A DNA stretch of 64,000 bases from Kutzneria viridogrisea (GCA_014138725.1 JACJID010000002.1:1502001-1566000); one strand, 5' to 3'; numbered from the stretch's first letter, positions 1 through 8,569 are shown. Translations and numbers: made by a program. The notes: generated by a model from the sequence alone, not told the origin.

Positions 1-2
1 AC

Positions 3-254
3 CCCGAGGTCGTCGCCCAGATCCTCGCCCGCAGCCGCAAACAGGACCCGCTCAGCTCGCTCACCCCGCGCGAGCGCCAGGCCCTGGAGCTGATGGCGCA
101 GGGCAGGTCCAACGCCGGTATCGCCGAGGGCCTGGTCATCACCGAGGGCGCCGTGGAGAAGTACGTGGCCAACATCTTCACCAAGCTCGGACTGCCCAAG
201 GCGGGCACCGAACACCGCCGGGTGCTCGCCGTGCTGCGCTACCTGGAGAGCTGA
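3..254 (+). CDS. LuxR/NarL-type response regulator, C-terminal part
   Basis: The last 83 codons of a gene that begins before the window. The reading frame opens at base 3 and ends at a TGA. The visible part is a GerE/LuxR helix-turn-helix: LTPRERQALELMAQG, then NAGIAEGLVITEGAVEKYV, then NIFTKLGL. These match the NarL/FixJ output domain, which binds promoter DNA after phosphorylation of an N-terminal receiver. The receiver lies outside the window, so its kinase and targets cannot be judged. A long palindrome starts 10 bp after the stop. Confidence 0.9.
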   Translation, partial: PEVVAQILARSRKQDPLSSLTPRERQALELMAQGRSNAGIAEGLVITEGAVEKYVANIFTKLGLPKAGTEHRRVLAVLRYLES

Positions 255-263
255 CGAGATTCG

Positions 264-312
264 CGTGAAGGTGGCTTTCGCTGCGCTGAGCGCAGCGAAA
301 GCCACCTTCACG
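264..312. repeat. Long palindrome, family A1 (GTGAAGGTGGCTTTC type), probable terminator
   Basis: Two perfect 24-bp arms (264-287 and 289-312) surround a single central G. The outer arm reads CGTGAAGGTGGCTTTC. It lies 10 bp after the LuxR-type stop and 23 bp before the next gene. It is the only copy in the window between two genes on the same strand. No T-tract follows, so it would act as a tractless terminator if it is one. A related copy is at 33677-33727. Confidence 0.8.
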
Positions 313-334
313 GCGCCTGTGCGAGGCTTGCGGG

Positions 335-970
335 GTGGCGAGCGTGCAACGGCCGGACCTGGACCTGGAGCTGCTGACCGAGGCGGGCGGCGAGCTGAGC
401 GGCGAGCTGGACCTGGACGAGCAGCGGGTGGTCGGCGGCGGCCAGCGGGGTGGGCACGGGCGGGGCAGGATCGTGTCCTCGCTGGTGGCGCGCACGGATC
501 TGAGCGGGGCGCGGTTCGGCCCGCTGGAGCTGGTCGACTCGGTGCTGGAGGACGTGGACCTGTCGAACGCGGTGCTACAGGGCGTGCAGGTGCGCACGGT
601 GGAGCTGCGCAACTGCCGGGCCATCGGCCTGACCCTGTCGGCGGACCGCAGCTCGGCGCTGTCGGTGCGGGACTGCCAGCTGGATTTCGCCTCGATCCAC
701 CTGGAGCAGTCACGGGGCGGCGCGGCCTTCGTGGGCTGCTCGCTGCGGGAGGCGAGGCTGAGCGGGGACCTGGCCAAGGCGGTGTTCGAGGACTGCGACC
801 TGACCGGCGCGGAGTTCCGGGCGACCGGCGCGAAGGGCTGTGACCTGCGCGGGTCCACGCTGACCGGGGCGCAGGGGCTGGGCGCGATGCGGGGCGCGGT
901 GATCTCGCTGGAGCAGGCGGTGTCGATCGCGGCGGAGCTGGCGGCGGAGCTGGGCCTGGCGGTGCGCTGA
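335..970 (+). CDS. Pentapeptide-repeat protein
   Basis: A 211-residue protein with a GTG start. From about residue 50 it carries degenerate pentapeptide repeats with a central Leu/Phe every five residues: LSGARFGPLELVDSVLEDVD, LREARLSGDLAKAVFEDCDL, TGAEFRATGAKGCDLRGSTL. Such repeats form a right-handed quadrilateral beta-helix. Family members range from gyrase-protecting proteins to structural proteins of unknown role, and nothing here picks one. No signal peptide is visible, so it is probably cytosolic. The first 45 residues are acidic and then Gly/Arg-rich, not repeat-like. The start is uncertain because the Shine-Dalgarno is weak. Confidence 0.8.
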   Translation: MASVQRPDLDLELLTEAGGELSGELDLDEQRVVGGGQRGGHGRGRIVSSLVARTDLSGARFGPLELVDSVLEDVDLSNAVLQGVQVRTVELRNCRAIGLTLSADRSSALSVRDCQLDFASIHLEQSRGGAAFVGCSLREARLSGDLAKAVFEDCDLTGAEFRATGAKGCDLRGSTLTGAQGLGAMRGAVISLEQAVSIAAELAAELGLAVR

Positions 971-1093
971 TCGGGGCGGGGCGGGAGCCAACGCCCACCA
1001 CCGCGCCGATCGGCGGCTGAGCCCGTTGCGCCGATCGTGACAGGGCCGTTCAGCCCGGGCCTCACCGCCGGCGGATCGGGCACACTGTGGGGC

Positions 1094-2458
1094 ATGCGAT
1101 CGTGGGGCCGTCTCAGCGCGGTGCTGGCCGGGCTGCTGCTGGTGACGGCCTGCGCCACGGCGATCCCGGGTGAGCCGATGAGCGCCTCGGGAGCGCTGGT
1201 GGGCTCGGTGGACCCGATCTTCGTGCAGGGCACGGACGGCAAGGACACCGACCAGTTGGCGGCCACGGCAGTGACCGACGTGCAGGAGTTCTGGCGGCAG
1301 ACCTTCCCCGCGGTGTTCGGCAAGCCCTGGAAGGACCTGTCGGGCGGCGTGTTCTCGGTGGACACCAGCGACCAGAAGGCCAAGGCCCCGCCCTGCACCC
1401 AGCAGGCGGCGGACGTGGAGGGCAACGCGTTCTACTGCCCGCAGAGCGACTCGGTGGCCTGGGACAGGGCGGCGCTGCTGCCGGTGCTGAGGGACCGGTT
1501 CGGGGACGCCTCGGTGGTGCTGGTGCTGGCGCACGAGCTGGGCCACGCGGTGCAGAGCCGCTCGGGGCTGACCCCGCAGGCGGAGCGGGCCGATCCGGAG
1601 CGGTACCCGACGATCCTGATCGAGACGATGGCCGACTGCTACGCGGGGGCGTTCGTGCGCTCGGTGGCCGAGGGCAAGGCCCAGCACCTGAGGATCAACC
1701 CGAGACAACTGGACCTGGCGCTGGGCGCGCTGGTGAGTTTCCGCGACCCGGTGGGCACGACCCAGTCGGCGGCGGGCGCGCACGGGGACGCGTTCGACCG
1801 GGTGTCGGCCTTCCAGGACGGCTACGGGCAGGGCGCGAAGCTGTGCGCGGGCATGACCGTGCAGAACCGGACCTTCACCCAGCGCGGGTTCACCAGCCAG
1901 CAGGACCTGGCCACCGGCGGCAACCTCAAGCTGGTGCAACTGGTCAGCCTGCTCACCCCGGACCTGAACAACTTCTTCGGCCAACTGGTGGGCACGGCCT
2001 GGCAGGCGCCCGCGCTCAAGTCGACCGACGTGGACCCGAGCTGTTCCGGCGGGACGCAGGGGCCGGTGGCCTACTGCGTGGACCAGAAGGCCGTGGCGCT
2101 CAACGCGAACGGCACGATCCCCAAGCTGGTGGCCGACATCGGCGACTTCGCCGCGGGCACGCTGATCGCCAGCAGGTACGGGCTGGCGGCGGTGGCGGCG
2201 CTGGGCAAGCCGGTGGACGGGCCGGACGCGGGCAAGCAGGCGGTGTGCCTGGCCGGGGCGTACACCGGCTCGGTGCTGGCCAGGCAGGGCACGGCCGACG
2301 TGGCGCTGTCCCCCGGCGACCTGGACAAGTCGGTGCAGGTGCTGCTCGGTTACGACTACGCGGCGCGCAACAGCGCGGGCAGGGCCGTGCCGACCGGGTT
2401 CGAGCGGGTCGCCGCGTTCCGGGACGGCTTCTCCCGCGGGGCCAAGGTCTGCGTCTGA
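1094..2458 (+). CDS. Secreted neutral zinc metallopeptidase (lipoprotein)
   Basis: 454 residues. ATG 1094 was chosen because it is followed directly by a lipoprotein signal, MRSWGRLSAVLAGLLLVTAC; upstream in-frame codons precede no signal. The zinc motif HELGH is at about residues 147-151, followed by ADCYAG as in the YpfJ-type neutral zinc metallopeptidases. It probably acts on the outer face of the membrane; its substrate is unknown. A second gene of the same family is at 10539-11999 with the same layout (FYCPQSDSVAWDR against FYCNLDNSVSWDR). A 12-bp palindrome, CGCCGATCGGCG (1004-1015), lies in the upstream gap. The trypsin-like protease gene follows 42 bp later. Confidence 0.88.
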   Translation: MRSWGRLSAVLAGLLLVTACATAIPGEPMSASGALVGSVDPIFVQGTDGKDTDQLAATAVTDVQEFWRQTFPAVFGKPWKDLSGGVFSVDTSDQKAKAPPCTQQAADVEGNAFYCPQSDSVAWDRAALLPVLRDRFGDASVVLVLAHELGHAVQSRSGLTPQAERADPERYPTILIETMADCYAGAFVRSVAEGKAQHLRINPRQLDLALGALVSFRDPVGTTQSAAGAHGDAFDRVSAFQDGYGQGAKLCAGMTVQNRTFTQRGFTSQQDLATGGNLKLVQLVSLLTPDLNNFFGQLVGTAWQAPALKSTDVDPSCSGGTQGPVAYCVDQKAVALNANGTIPKLVADIGDFAAGTLIASRYGLAAVAALGKPVDGPDAGKQAVCLAGAYTGSVLARQGTADVALSPGDLDKSVQVLLGYDYAARNSAGRAVPTGFERVAAFRDGFSRGAKVCV

Positions 2459-2500
2459 GGGGCCGGCACAACCTCGGAGCTGCTGGAACGTCTCCCTGGT

Positions 2501-3433
2501 ATGCGACAGGTTCTCGGAAGTTCGCGTCGGGGCGGAATCCGTTCGCTCGCCGTGGTGGCGCTCGCCGCCGCGACGGCACTGGTACTGGCACCGGCCGCCC
2601 AGGCAGGCACCCCCGCCGTGGACACCGTGGTCACCGACTACTCCACGGCCGACCGCGCGGCGGCACTGGAGTACTGGACCCCGGAGCGGATGCGCCAGGT
2701 CGGGGTGGAGTCCTCGGAGCGGGCGGAGGTGATCGCCCAGCCGTGGCGCGGCACGCCCCCACAGGGCACGGGCCGGTTGTTCTTCGTGGAGAACCCGGGC
2801 CAGGACGCCTGGTGCACCGCAACGGCCGTGCACAGCGGCAACAAGGACGTGGTCGTCACCGCCGGGCACTGCGTGTGGCCGGGATTCACCCGCGAGGGCG
2901 TGCAGATCAAGTCGGAGAAGATGGTCTTCGTCCCCGGCTACGACAACGGCGCGCGGCCCGAGGGTGTGTTCGCCGCCAGGGCCACCCTGATCGCCAGGTC
3001 CTACACCGAGCAGAGCTCGCCGGATGTGGCGATGGTGGTGTTCGACCAGTCGGGGGGCAGGCACCTCGCCGACGCGGCCGGGGCCCAGGACATCGCCTTC
3101 GACCGGACCACCGCGGGCCGCAGCGCCCTGTTGGGCTACCCCGGCTCCAAGGGGGCGCACGGGGAGTCCCTGCGCTGGTGCGACATCGAGGTCACCCAGG
3201 ACAGCAACCCGGACCGCTGGCACACCCCCTGCGACATGGCGGGCGGCTCCAGCGGCGGCCCCTGGCTCGCCGACTTCGACCAGGCCACCGGCCACGGCAC
3301 GATCTACTCGGTCACCAGCAAGGGTGCCCTGGACTTGGACCCCACCACCAACGAGGTGGTGACCACCGAACTGGTCGGCCCCAAGCTGGACGGGGTGGCC
3401 CGCTCCCTCTACGAGCAGGCCGGGCAGCGCTGA
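2501..3433 (+). CDS. Secreted trypsin-like serine protease
   Basis: 310 residues with a Sec signal (RSLAVVALAAATALVLAPAAQA). The chymotrypsin-fold triad is visible: His123 in TAGHC, Asp175 in SPDVAMVV and Ser251 in GGSSGGP. Paired cysteines occur near the His and Ser loops (WCTATAV/TAGHC; WCDIEV/TPCDMAG). It belongs to the bacterial trypsin-like secreted proteases. ATG 2501 lies 42 bp after the zinc-peptidase stop, so the two exported proteases may share a transcript. The mature protein starts near residue 36; residues between the signal and the protease domain could be a short propeptide. Confidence 0.9.
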   Translation: MRQVLGSSRRGGIRSLAVVALAAATALVLAPAAQAGTPAVDTVVTDYSTADRAAALEYWTPERMRQVGVESSERAEVIAQPWRGTPPQGTGRLFFVENPGQDAWCTATAVHSGNKDVVVTAGHCVWPGFTREGVQIKSEKMVFVPGYDNGARPEGVFAARATLIARSYTEQSSPDVAMVVFDQSGGRHLADAAGAQDIAFDRTTAGRSALLGYPGSKGAHGESLRWCDIEVTQDSNPDRWHTPCDMAGGSSGGPWLADFDQATGHGTIYSVTSKGALDLDPTTNEVVTTELVGPKLDGVARSLYEQAGQR

Positions 3434-3487
3434 GCCACGTCTGATTCCTCCAAGACCCCACGCCAGGCACTGCCTACGGTGGTGGCC

Positions 3488-3880
3488 ATGACAGCACCGC
3501 GTTTCTCGGCGATCGGACTGGTCGTCGCCGACATGGCCAAGTCCCTGGCCTTCTACCGCGCGCTCGGCCTGGACATCCCGGCCGGGGCGGACAGCGAACC
3601 GCACGTGGAGGTGACGCTGCCCGGCGGCCTGCGGCTGATGTGGGACTCCGTGCAGACGGTGCACAGCTTCAACCCGTCCTGGCAGGCGCCGGTGGGCTCC
3701 TCACGTGCGGCGCTGGCCTTCGACTGCGGCAGCCCGCAGGGCGTGGACGAGGCCTTCGCCAACCTGGTCGGCGCGGGGTACGAGGGCGGCAAGCAGCCGT
3801 GGGACGCGTTCTGGGGTCAGCGCTACGCGACCCTGCACGACCCGGACGGTAACGAGGTCGACCTGTTCGCGGCCGCCTAG
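3488..3880 (+). CDS. VOC/glyoxalase-fold protein
   Basis: 130 residues with paired beta-alpha-beta-beta-beta modules: IGLVVADMAKSLAFYRALGL at the N-terminus and YATLHDPDGNEVDLFA at the end, the signature of glyoxalase/bleomycin-resistance/dioxygenase family proteins. The substrate cannot be read from sequence; many relatives are orphan. ATG 3488 is preferred over GTG 3479 and 3482. Its stop overlaps the end of the convergent azoreductase gene by 4 bp, so this convergent junction has no room for a repeat or terminator. Confidence 0.85.
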   Translation: MTAPRFSAIGLVVADMAKSLAFYRALGLDIPAGADSEPHVEVTLPGGLRLMWDSVQTVHSFNPSWQAPVGSSRAALAFDCGSPQGVDEAFANLVGAGYEGGKQPWDAFWGQRYATLHDPDGNEVDLFAAA

Positions 3881-4512
3881 GGCAGCAGCGCGGCGACCTC
3901 GGCTCGTGCGGCGGCCAGTGAGTTCGCCGCCCGCGGGCGGAGGTCGGCCAGGTGCGGGAGCAGTTCGGCAATGGTGAGTTCGGCGCCGAGCAGGAACAGG
4001 TCCTGCTCGGCCACGCCCTGTTTGCCGAAGTAGGCCCGCAGGTAGGGCGTGTGGAAGTCGGGGCTGCCCGTGCCGCCGCGTGCGGTGACCACCACCACCC
4101 GCGTGCCGCGGAACAGGCTGTCCGCCAAGGGAAAGGTCACGCGGTCGAGCCAGGCCTTCAGCGTGGCGGGCACCGAGAGGTTGTACATCGGGGCGCCGAT
4201 CAGCAGGGTGTCGGCGGCCAGCAGTTCCGCGACGAGCGGACGGGTCAGCGCCCACTCCCGGTCCTCCTCAGGGGTTTCGACCAGCGTGGCCACCTGGTCC
4301 GCGGGCACGAGGCCGTGCCGCTCCAGCCGGCGGCCGAGCACGCAGTAGGCGGTGCCCAGCGGCGGCACCGGGTCGGCGGCCAGGTCCCGGTAGCGGTACC
4401 CGGCCGAGCCGTGCCGGGCGCGCCAGGTGTCGGCGAACAGCGCGGTCAGCTGCCTGCTGACCGACTCGCCGGAACGGTTGGCGCTGGAATCGAGGTGCAG
4501 CAAGGAGGGCAC
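3877..4512 (-). CDS. azoR: FMN-dependent NADH-azoreductase / quinone reductase
   Basis: 211 residues with a flavodoxin-like fold. Visible are SSANRSGESVSRQLTALF (phosphate-binding loop of FMN), IGAPMYNLSVPATLKAWLDR and TARGG, all characteristic of AzoR. These enzymes reduce quinones or azo compounds using NADH. GTG 4512 was chosen over GTG 4527 because AGGAG sits 5-6 bases before it and the protein then begins MPSLLHLDSS, as in the family. It is divergent from the SigJ-like gene at 4586 with a 73-bp gap, which may hold promoters for both. Confidence 0.88.
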   Translation of the reverse strand: MPSLLHLDSSANRSGESVSRQLTALFADTWRARHGSAGYRYRDLAADPVPPLGTAYCVLGRRLERHGLVPADQVATLVETPEEDREWALTRPLVAELLAADTLLIGAPMYNLSVPATLKAWLDRVTFPLADSLFRGTRVVVVTARGGTGSPDFHTPYLRAYFGKQGVAEQDLFLLGAELTIAELLPHLADLRPRAANSLAAARAEVAALLP

Positions 4513-4585
4513 GGGTGCTCCTGTCACTTCGGCTAGGTTGCGTTCGTCATGGGAGGTGACGGACCGCGGCGTGGAGAGGTGACCG

Positions 4586-5458
4586 GTGGACGGCCTGGCG
4601 GAGGGTTTCGAGGCGCAGCGCGATCACCTGCGGGCGGTCGCGCACCGGATACTCGGCTCGCCGAGTGAGGCCGAGGACGCCGTGCAGGAGGCGTGGCTGC
4701 GCCTGAGCCGGGTCGACGCCACCGAGGTGGACAACCTGGCGGGCTGGCTGCGCACGGTGGTGACCCGGATCTGCCTGGACGTGCTGCGGGCTCGCCGGGC
4801 GCGGCGGGAGGACCTGACCGAGCAGGAGGTGTTCGCGCAGGTCTCGGACCCGGCTCGGTGGAGCGCCCCCGAGGACGAGGCGGTGCTGGCCGACTCGGTG
4901 AGCCGCGCGCTGCTGGTGGTGCTGGACACGCTGACCCCGGCCGAACGGGTCGCCTTCGTGCTGCACGACGTGTTCGCGGTGCCGTTCGACCAGATCGCGC
5001 CCATCGTGGAGCGCACGCCCGTCACCACGAAGAAGCTGGCGAGCCGCGCGCGGCAGAAGGTCCGGGGCACACCTGCGGTCCCGGCTGCCGAGCTCGCTCG
5101 CAACCGGCGGGTCGTCACGGCGTTCCTGGCCGCGGCCCGGTCCGGTGACCTCGACGCGGTGTTGGCGGTGCTGGCCCCCGACGTGGTGCGCCGCGCCGAT
5201 CTCGCCGCGGTGCCGCCCGGTGGCGTGGCCGAGGTCCGCGGGGCACGGGCCGTGGCGGAGGGCACGGTGTTGCTGGCGCGCCGGTCCCGGTTCGCCGAGG
5301 TGGCGCTGATCAACGGCGCGGTGGGAGTGGTCGTGGCCCCGCGTGGCCGGTTGGTGTTCGCGCTCACCTTCACCGTCGAGCGGGACAGGATCGCCGCCTA
5401 CGAGGTGATCGCCGACCCGGCACGCCTGCGGCGGCTCGACCTCGCCGTGCTCGACTGA
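4586..5458 (+). CDS. ECF sigma factor, SigJ-like, with C-terminal SnoaL-like domain
   Basis: 290 residues. Region 2 spans about 10-75 (HRILGSPSEAEDAVQEAWLR is the core-binding helix). Region 4 spans about 110-165 (LTPAERVAFVLHDVF, LASRARQKVRG). A C-terminal extension of about 120 residues (FLAAARSGDLDAVLAVLAPD) resembles the SnoaL/NTF2 domain of SigJ-type factors, which usually replaces an anti-sigma factor. No anti-sigma gene is adjacent. GTG 4586 follows GAGAGG. A close paralog is at 15545-16399. Divergent from azoR. The direct repeat GAGGTGACGG/GAGGTGACCGG lies just upstream (about 4552-4583) and could be a promoter or control element. Confidence 0.9.
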   Translation: MDGLAEGFEAQRDHLRAVAHRILGSPSEAEDAVQEAWLRLSRVDATEVDNLAGWLRTVVTRICLDVLRARRARREDLTEQEVFAQVSDPARWSAPEDEAVLADSVSRALLVVLDTLTPAERVAFVLHDVFAVPFDQIAPIVERTPVTTKKLASRARQKVRGTPAVPAAELARNRRVVTAFLAAARSGDLDAVLAVLAPDVVRRADLAAVPPGGVAEVRGARAVAEGTVLLARRSRFAEVALINGAVGVVVAPRGRLVFALTFTVERDRIAAYEVIADPARLRRLDLAVLD

Positions 5459-5461
5459 CGG

Positions 5462-5640
5462 TCACCGGCCGCGGGCCAGGAACTCGTGGTCTGCCAACGG
5501 GTAGCCGTGCGGTTCGCCCGCGCCCAGGGCGGCACGCAGCTCGGCACTCTGTCCAAACGGGACGATGCGGTCCAGATTGCCGAGCTGGAACAGGAAAGGT
5601 GGCGACGCGTCCGGGATCCAGGGCGTCATGCCCGCGTGGT
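5462..5640 (-). pseudogene. C-terminal remnant of an alpha/beta hydrolase
   Basis: A frame of about 60 codons ends at 5462. Its residues resemble the tail of a dienelactone-hydrolase-type protein: PFLFQLGNLDRIVPF with a plausible catalytic Asp, then HGYPLADHEFLARG with a plausible catalytic His. The nucleophile-Ser half is missing, and the residues before about 5640 do not look like the family. A decayed gene fragment, or a misread short ORF, are both possible. It sits in the gap between the convergent sigma-factor and AraC genes. Confidence 0.4.
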
Positions 5641-5671
5641 GCACACCTGGCCGGTGTGCACACAACGGGTG

Positions 5672-6358
5672 CTACCCCAGCAGGATGGTCAGCGGCACGC
5701 CCGCCAGCGCCTTCACGTCCCGGGCCAGGTGCGCCTGGTCCGCGTAGCCGGTGCTGGCCGCGACCTCCGCGTACGGCAGGCCCGCCGTGGCCAGCGCCAG
5801 CGCCCGCTCCAGGCGCAGCACCCTGGCCAGGGTCTTCGGGCCGTAACCGAACCCGGCCAGGCTGCGCCGGTGCAGCTGCCGCTCGCTCAGGCCCACGGCC
5901 CCGGCGACCTCGGCCACCGGCCGTCCCGCGCGCAGCCCGGCGACCACCCCGGCCAGCACGCGGTCCGGCGGCGCGAGCCGGTCGGCCACGGCCTGTTCGA
6001 GCGCCGCCCCGCGATCGGCCGAGTCGCCGACCCGCTCCGCGAGGCGCCGTGCGGCCCGGTCCGGCCACAGCTCGGACAGGTCCAGCCGCTGGTCGGTCAG
6101 CTCGTTGGCGGGTACGCCGAGCACCCCCGGGCCGGTGCCGGGGGCGAACCGGATGCCGACGTAGCTCGTGCCCGGCGCGCTGCTCACCTCGTGCGCCGCG
6201 GTGTCCGGCCCGGCGACGAGGACCCGGCCGTCGACCCAGATCAGGTCCAGGCAGCCGTCGGGCAGGATCCGGTGCCGCAGGGCCTCGCCCGCACGCACCT
6301 CGCGGGTCCACAGCACGGACCCGGCCCGCCCGGCTCGCTCCCGGTACATGCCGGTCAC
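5672..6358 (-). CDS. AraC-family transcriptional regulator
   Basis: 228 residues. The N-terminal half (GCLDLIWVDGRVLVAGPDT, YVGIRFAPGTGPGVLGVPA) matches the DUF6597-type sensor of AraC-like regulators. The C-terminal part has two helix-turn-helix motifs: PVAEVAGAVGLSERQLHRR and PYAEVAASTGYADQAHLARD. The GTG at 6358 lies 1 bp after the LysR stop, so the two regulators are probably cotranscribed; ATG 6349 is an alternative start. Targets are unknown. The family is often an activator of nearby enzyme or export genes, here perhaps the vanished hydrolase downstream. Confidence 0.88.
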   Translation of the reverse strand: MTGMYRERAGRAGSVLWTREVRAGEALRHRILPDGCLDLIWVDGRVLVAGPDTAAHEVSSAPGTSYVGIRFAPGTGPGVLGVPANELTDQRLDLSELWPDRAARRLAERVGDSADRGAALEQAVADRLAPPDRVLAGVVAGLRAGRPVAEVAGAVGLSERQLHRRSLAGFGYGPKTLARVLRLERALALATAGLPYAEVAASTGYADQAHLARDVKALAGVPLTILLG

Positions 6359-6359
6359 G

Positions 6360-7259
6360 CTACGCGTCGACCACCTCCAGGCAAGCGGAGGCGAACTCGG
6401 TCAGCGCCCGGTCGGTGCTGCCCCGCCGCCAGGCCACGACCAGCTCGCTCGGGCTGGCGTCGGTGACCAACCGGTAGGCGATCCCGGGCCGCCGGTGCAC
6501 GCGCGTGGTCGTCTCGGCGAGCATGGCTATGCCGTGACCTGCGGCGATGGCCTCGAAGTAGTCCTCGGCGTTGGCCACCTCGATGCCGATGCGCGGGGCG
6601 CGCGGCACCTGGTCCAGCGCCAGCCAGAAGTCGCGGAACGGCCCGGAGGACGCGGGCAGCGCCACGAAGGTCTCCCCGGCGAGATCACTGAGCCGCACCG
6701 ACTCGCGCGCGACCAGCCGGTGGTCGGCGGCCAGCGCGACCCAGCGCGGGTCCCAGCGCAGGGTCCGGGTCTCCAGCTCGTCCTGTCCGGGCAAAGGAAG
6801 TCGCAGCAGTGCGATGTCGCAGCGGGCGTCGAGCACCGCGCCCGCCGGATCCGTCCAGTCGCACAGCCGCAGTTCCACCCGCCAGCCGGGGCAGCGCCGG
6901 GTGAACCCGTCGATGATCGGTTTGAGCAGCGGGGACCCGATGCTGGAGTGGTAGCCCACCCGCAGCACCCGGGAACCGGCGCGCTGCGCGGCCCGCGCCG
7001 CACGCACCCCCTCGGCGAGTTCGGCCAGCGCGGCGCGGGCCGCGGGCACCATGGCCTGGCCCGCCACGGTCAGCGCCACGCCCTGCCGGTTGCGGATGAA
7101 CAGCGGGAAGCCCAGTTCCCGCTCCAGTCTGCGGATCGCCTTGGACAACGCGGGCTGCGCGATGAACAGCCGTTCGGCCGCGTGCGTGAAGTGCAGTTCC
7201 TCGGCCACCGCGAGGAAGTAGCGCAGCAATCGCGAGGAGATGTCCAGCACGCCGACCAC
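6360..7259 (-). CDS. LysR-family transcriptional regulator
   Basis: 299 residues. The N-terminal winged HTH reads LLRYFLAVAEELHFTHAAER, then QPALSKAIRRLERELGFPLF. A type-2 periplasmic-binding effector domain follows (VLRVGYHSSIGSPLLKPII; ALPASSGPFRDFW). GTG 7259 is preferred because AGGG is 6 bases upstream; ATG 7286 would put the start inside the CATGCCTGTCAGGCATG palindrome. The gene is divergent from an MFS transporter at 7335, the usual layout for a LysR regulator controlling its neighbour. Its stop is 1 bp from the AraC gene start. Confidence 0.9.
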   Translation of the reverse strand: MVGVLDISSRLLRYFLAVAEELHFTHAAERLFIAQPALSKAIRRLERELGFPLFIRNRQGVALTVAGQAMVPAARAALAELAEGVRAARAAQRAGSRVLRVGYHSSIGSPLLKPIIDGFTRRCPGWRVELRLCDWTDPAGAVLDARCDIALLRLPLPGQDELETRTLRWDPRWVALAADHRLVARESVRLSDLAGETFVALPASSGPFRDFWLALDQVPRAPRIGIEVANAEDYFEAIAAGHGIAMLAETTTRVHRRPGIAYRLVTDASPSELVVAWRRGSTDRALTEFASACLEVVDA

Positions 7260-7270
7260 GGTAGCCCTGT

Positions 7271-7287
7271 CATGCCTGTCAGGCATG
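7271..7287. promoter_or_regulatory. 17-bp perfect palindrome, candidate LysR operator
   Basis: CATGCCTGTCAGGCATG: perfect 8-bp arms around one T, in the LysR/MFS divergent gap. A looser echo, CATGCTCGGGGCATG, abuts the MFS start (7324-7338). LysR regulators bind dyads in such gaps. Assignment to this LysR is inference. Confidence 0.5.
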
Positions 7288-7334
7288 GACTTTGGTCTTG
7301 GTGGCCGGGCCCGTGACGCGATCATGCTCGGGGC

Positions 7335-8501
7335 ATGACTCCCGCGATGACCACCGCCCGCACCCTGACCACCAGCCCGTGGCCCGGCATGGGCGCCGTG
7401 GTGGCCACGTTCATCGCCGCGATGACCCCCGCGTTCGCGATCTCCGCGCTGGCCACGCCGATCGAGCGGGCCCTGCACCTGAGCGGAACCGGGTTCGGCC
7501 TCGCACTGAGCGGGTTCTTCGCCATGACCGCGCTCGGCTCGCCGGTGGCCCGCAGGGTGGCCGTCCGCCTGCCCGTGCCGGTGCTGCTCGCCCTGGTGTG
7601 CGGCACCGCCGCGCTCTGCCTGCCACTGGCCACGACCGGCACCGCGGGACTGGCCCTCGCGCTGCTGCTGGCCGGTGCGGGCAACGCGCTCACCCAGCCC
7701 GCCGCCGCCCGCTACATCGCGGGACGTGTTCCCGCACAACGGCTCTCGCTGGCCACCGGGCTCACCGGCGCGGCGCTGGGCGCGGCCCCGATGCTGCCGG
7801 GACTGCTCGCCGGGCAGGTGGCCGAGCCGTTGGGCTGGCGCCTCACCCTGCTGCTCGCCGCCGGATTCCCCTTGCTGGCACTGGCTTTCACACCGCTGGC
7901 CCGCACACAGGGGCACCCGGTGGCCGCCAGCGGCGAAGCCGCACCCCTGAGCCGCACGCTGGTCCTGTGGACGGTCGGCGCCGCACTGGCCACGATCGGT
8001 TCCAACGCCACGGCCTCGTTCTTCGTGCAGCTGGGCACCGGTTCCGGCTTGTCCACGACGGTCGCGGGCACGATGTTGTCCCTGGCCAGCCTGCTCGCCG
8101 TGGCGGTGCGCCTGGTCGCCGGGGTGCGCGCGGACCGTGCGCCGCAACACAATCCGCTCGTCGTGGCCGCGATGATGCTCAGCGGGGCCCTCGGCCTGGT
8201 GCTGATCGCGCTCGGTACGCCGGTGACGTTCGTGCTGGGCGCGGTGCTCGTCGTGGCGGGCGGCTGGGGCTGGACCGGTCTGCTGCTGTCCGCGGTGCTG
8301 CGGCTGCTGCCCGGTCAGGCCGCCCGCGCGGGCGCCACCGTGCAGATCGGACTGTTCGGCGGCGCCGCCCTGGCCCCGTTCGCGTTCGGCGCCCTGTCCA
8401 GCTCGGTCGGCACCTCGACCGCCGTGCTGCTGGCCGCGGGCTGCGCGCTGGCCGGTGCGCTCGCGGTGCGGGTGGGCGCCGCCCTGACCCGCGTGGAATG
8501 A
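7335..8501 (+). CDS. MFS transporter
   Basis: 388 residues with about 12 hydrophobic segments separated by short Arg-containing loops, for example AVVATFIAAMTPAFAISALA, LPVPVLLALVCGTAALCLPL, and LVAGVRADR between helices. Layout and length fit the major facilitator superfamily of drug or small-molecule exporters related to the cyanate-permease-like group. The substrate is unknown. It is divergent from a LysR gene that probably controls it. Its TGA ends 1 bp before the palindrome at 8503. Confidence 0.88.
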   Translation: MTPAMTTARTLTTSPWPGMGAVVATFIAAMTPAFAISALATPIERALHLSGTGFGLALSGFFAMTALGSPVARRVAVRLPVPVLLALVCGTAALCLPLATTGTAGLALALLLAGAGNALTQPAAARYIAGRVPAQRLSLATGLTGAALGAAPMLPGLLAGQVAEPLGWRLTLLLAAGFPLLALAFTPLARTQGHPVAASGEAAPLSRTLVLWTVGAALATIGSNATASFFVQLGTGSGLSTTVAGTMLSLASLLAVAVRLVAGVRADRAPQHNPLVVAAMMLSGALGLVLIALGTPVTFVLGAVLVVAGGWGWTGLLLSAVLRLLPGQAARAGATVQIGLFGGAALAPFAFGALSSSVGTSTAVLLAAGCALAGALAVRVGAALTRVE

Positions 8502-8502
8502 C

Positions 8503-8555
8503 GCCATGAAAGTGCCGTTCACTGCGTTGAGCGCAGTGAACGGCACTTTCATGGC
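8503..8555. repeat. Long palindrome, family A2 (ATGAAAGTGCCGTT type), probable bidirectional terminator
   Basis: Perfect 24-bp arms (8503-8526, 8532-8555) with loop TTGAG. The outer arm is GCCATGAAAGTGCCGTT and the inner arm CACTGCG. It sits in the gap between the convergent MFS and DUF6114 genes, 1 bp after the MFS stop. No T-tract. Confidence 0.85.
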
Positions 8556-8569
8556 GCTTCCGGGCCCGG

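Noticed and set aside
710-3664. 984-codon open frame on the minus strand
   Set aside because: Antisense to three well-supported genes with clear motifs; composition is the Arg/Gly/His-rich pattern of a GC-rich shadow frame.
8503-8555. Short peptides starting MKVPF in the family A palindromes
   Set aside because: They come from ATGAAAGTGCCGTTC in the outer arm on either strand; there is no ribosome site and the same peptide reappears wherever the repeat does.
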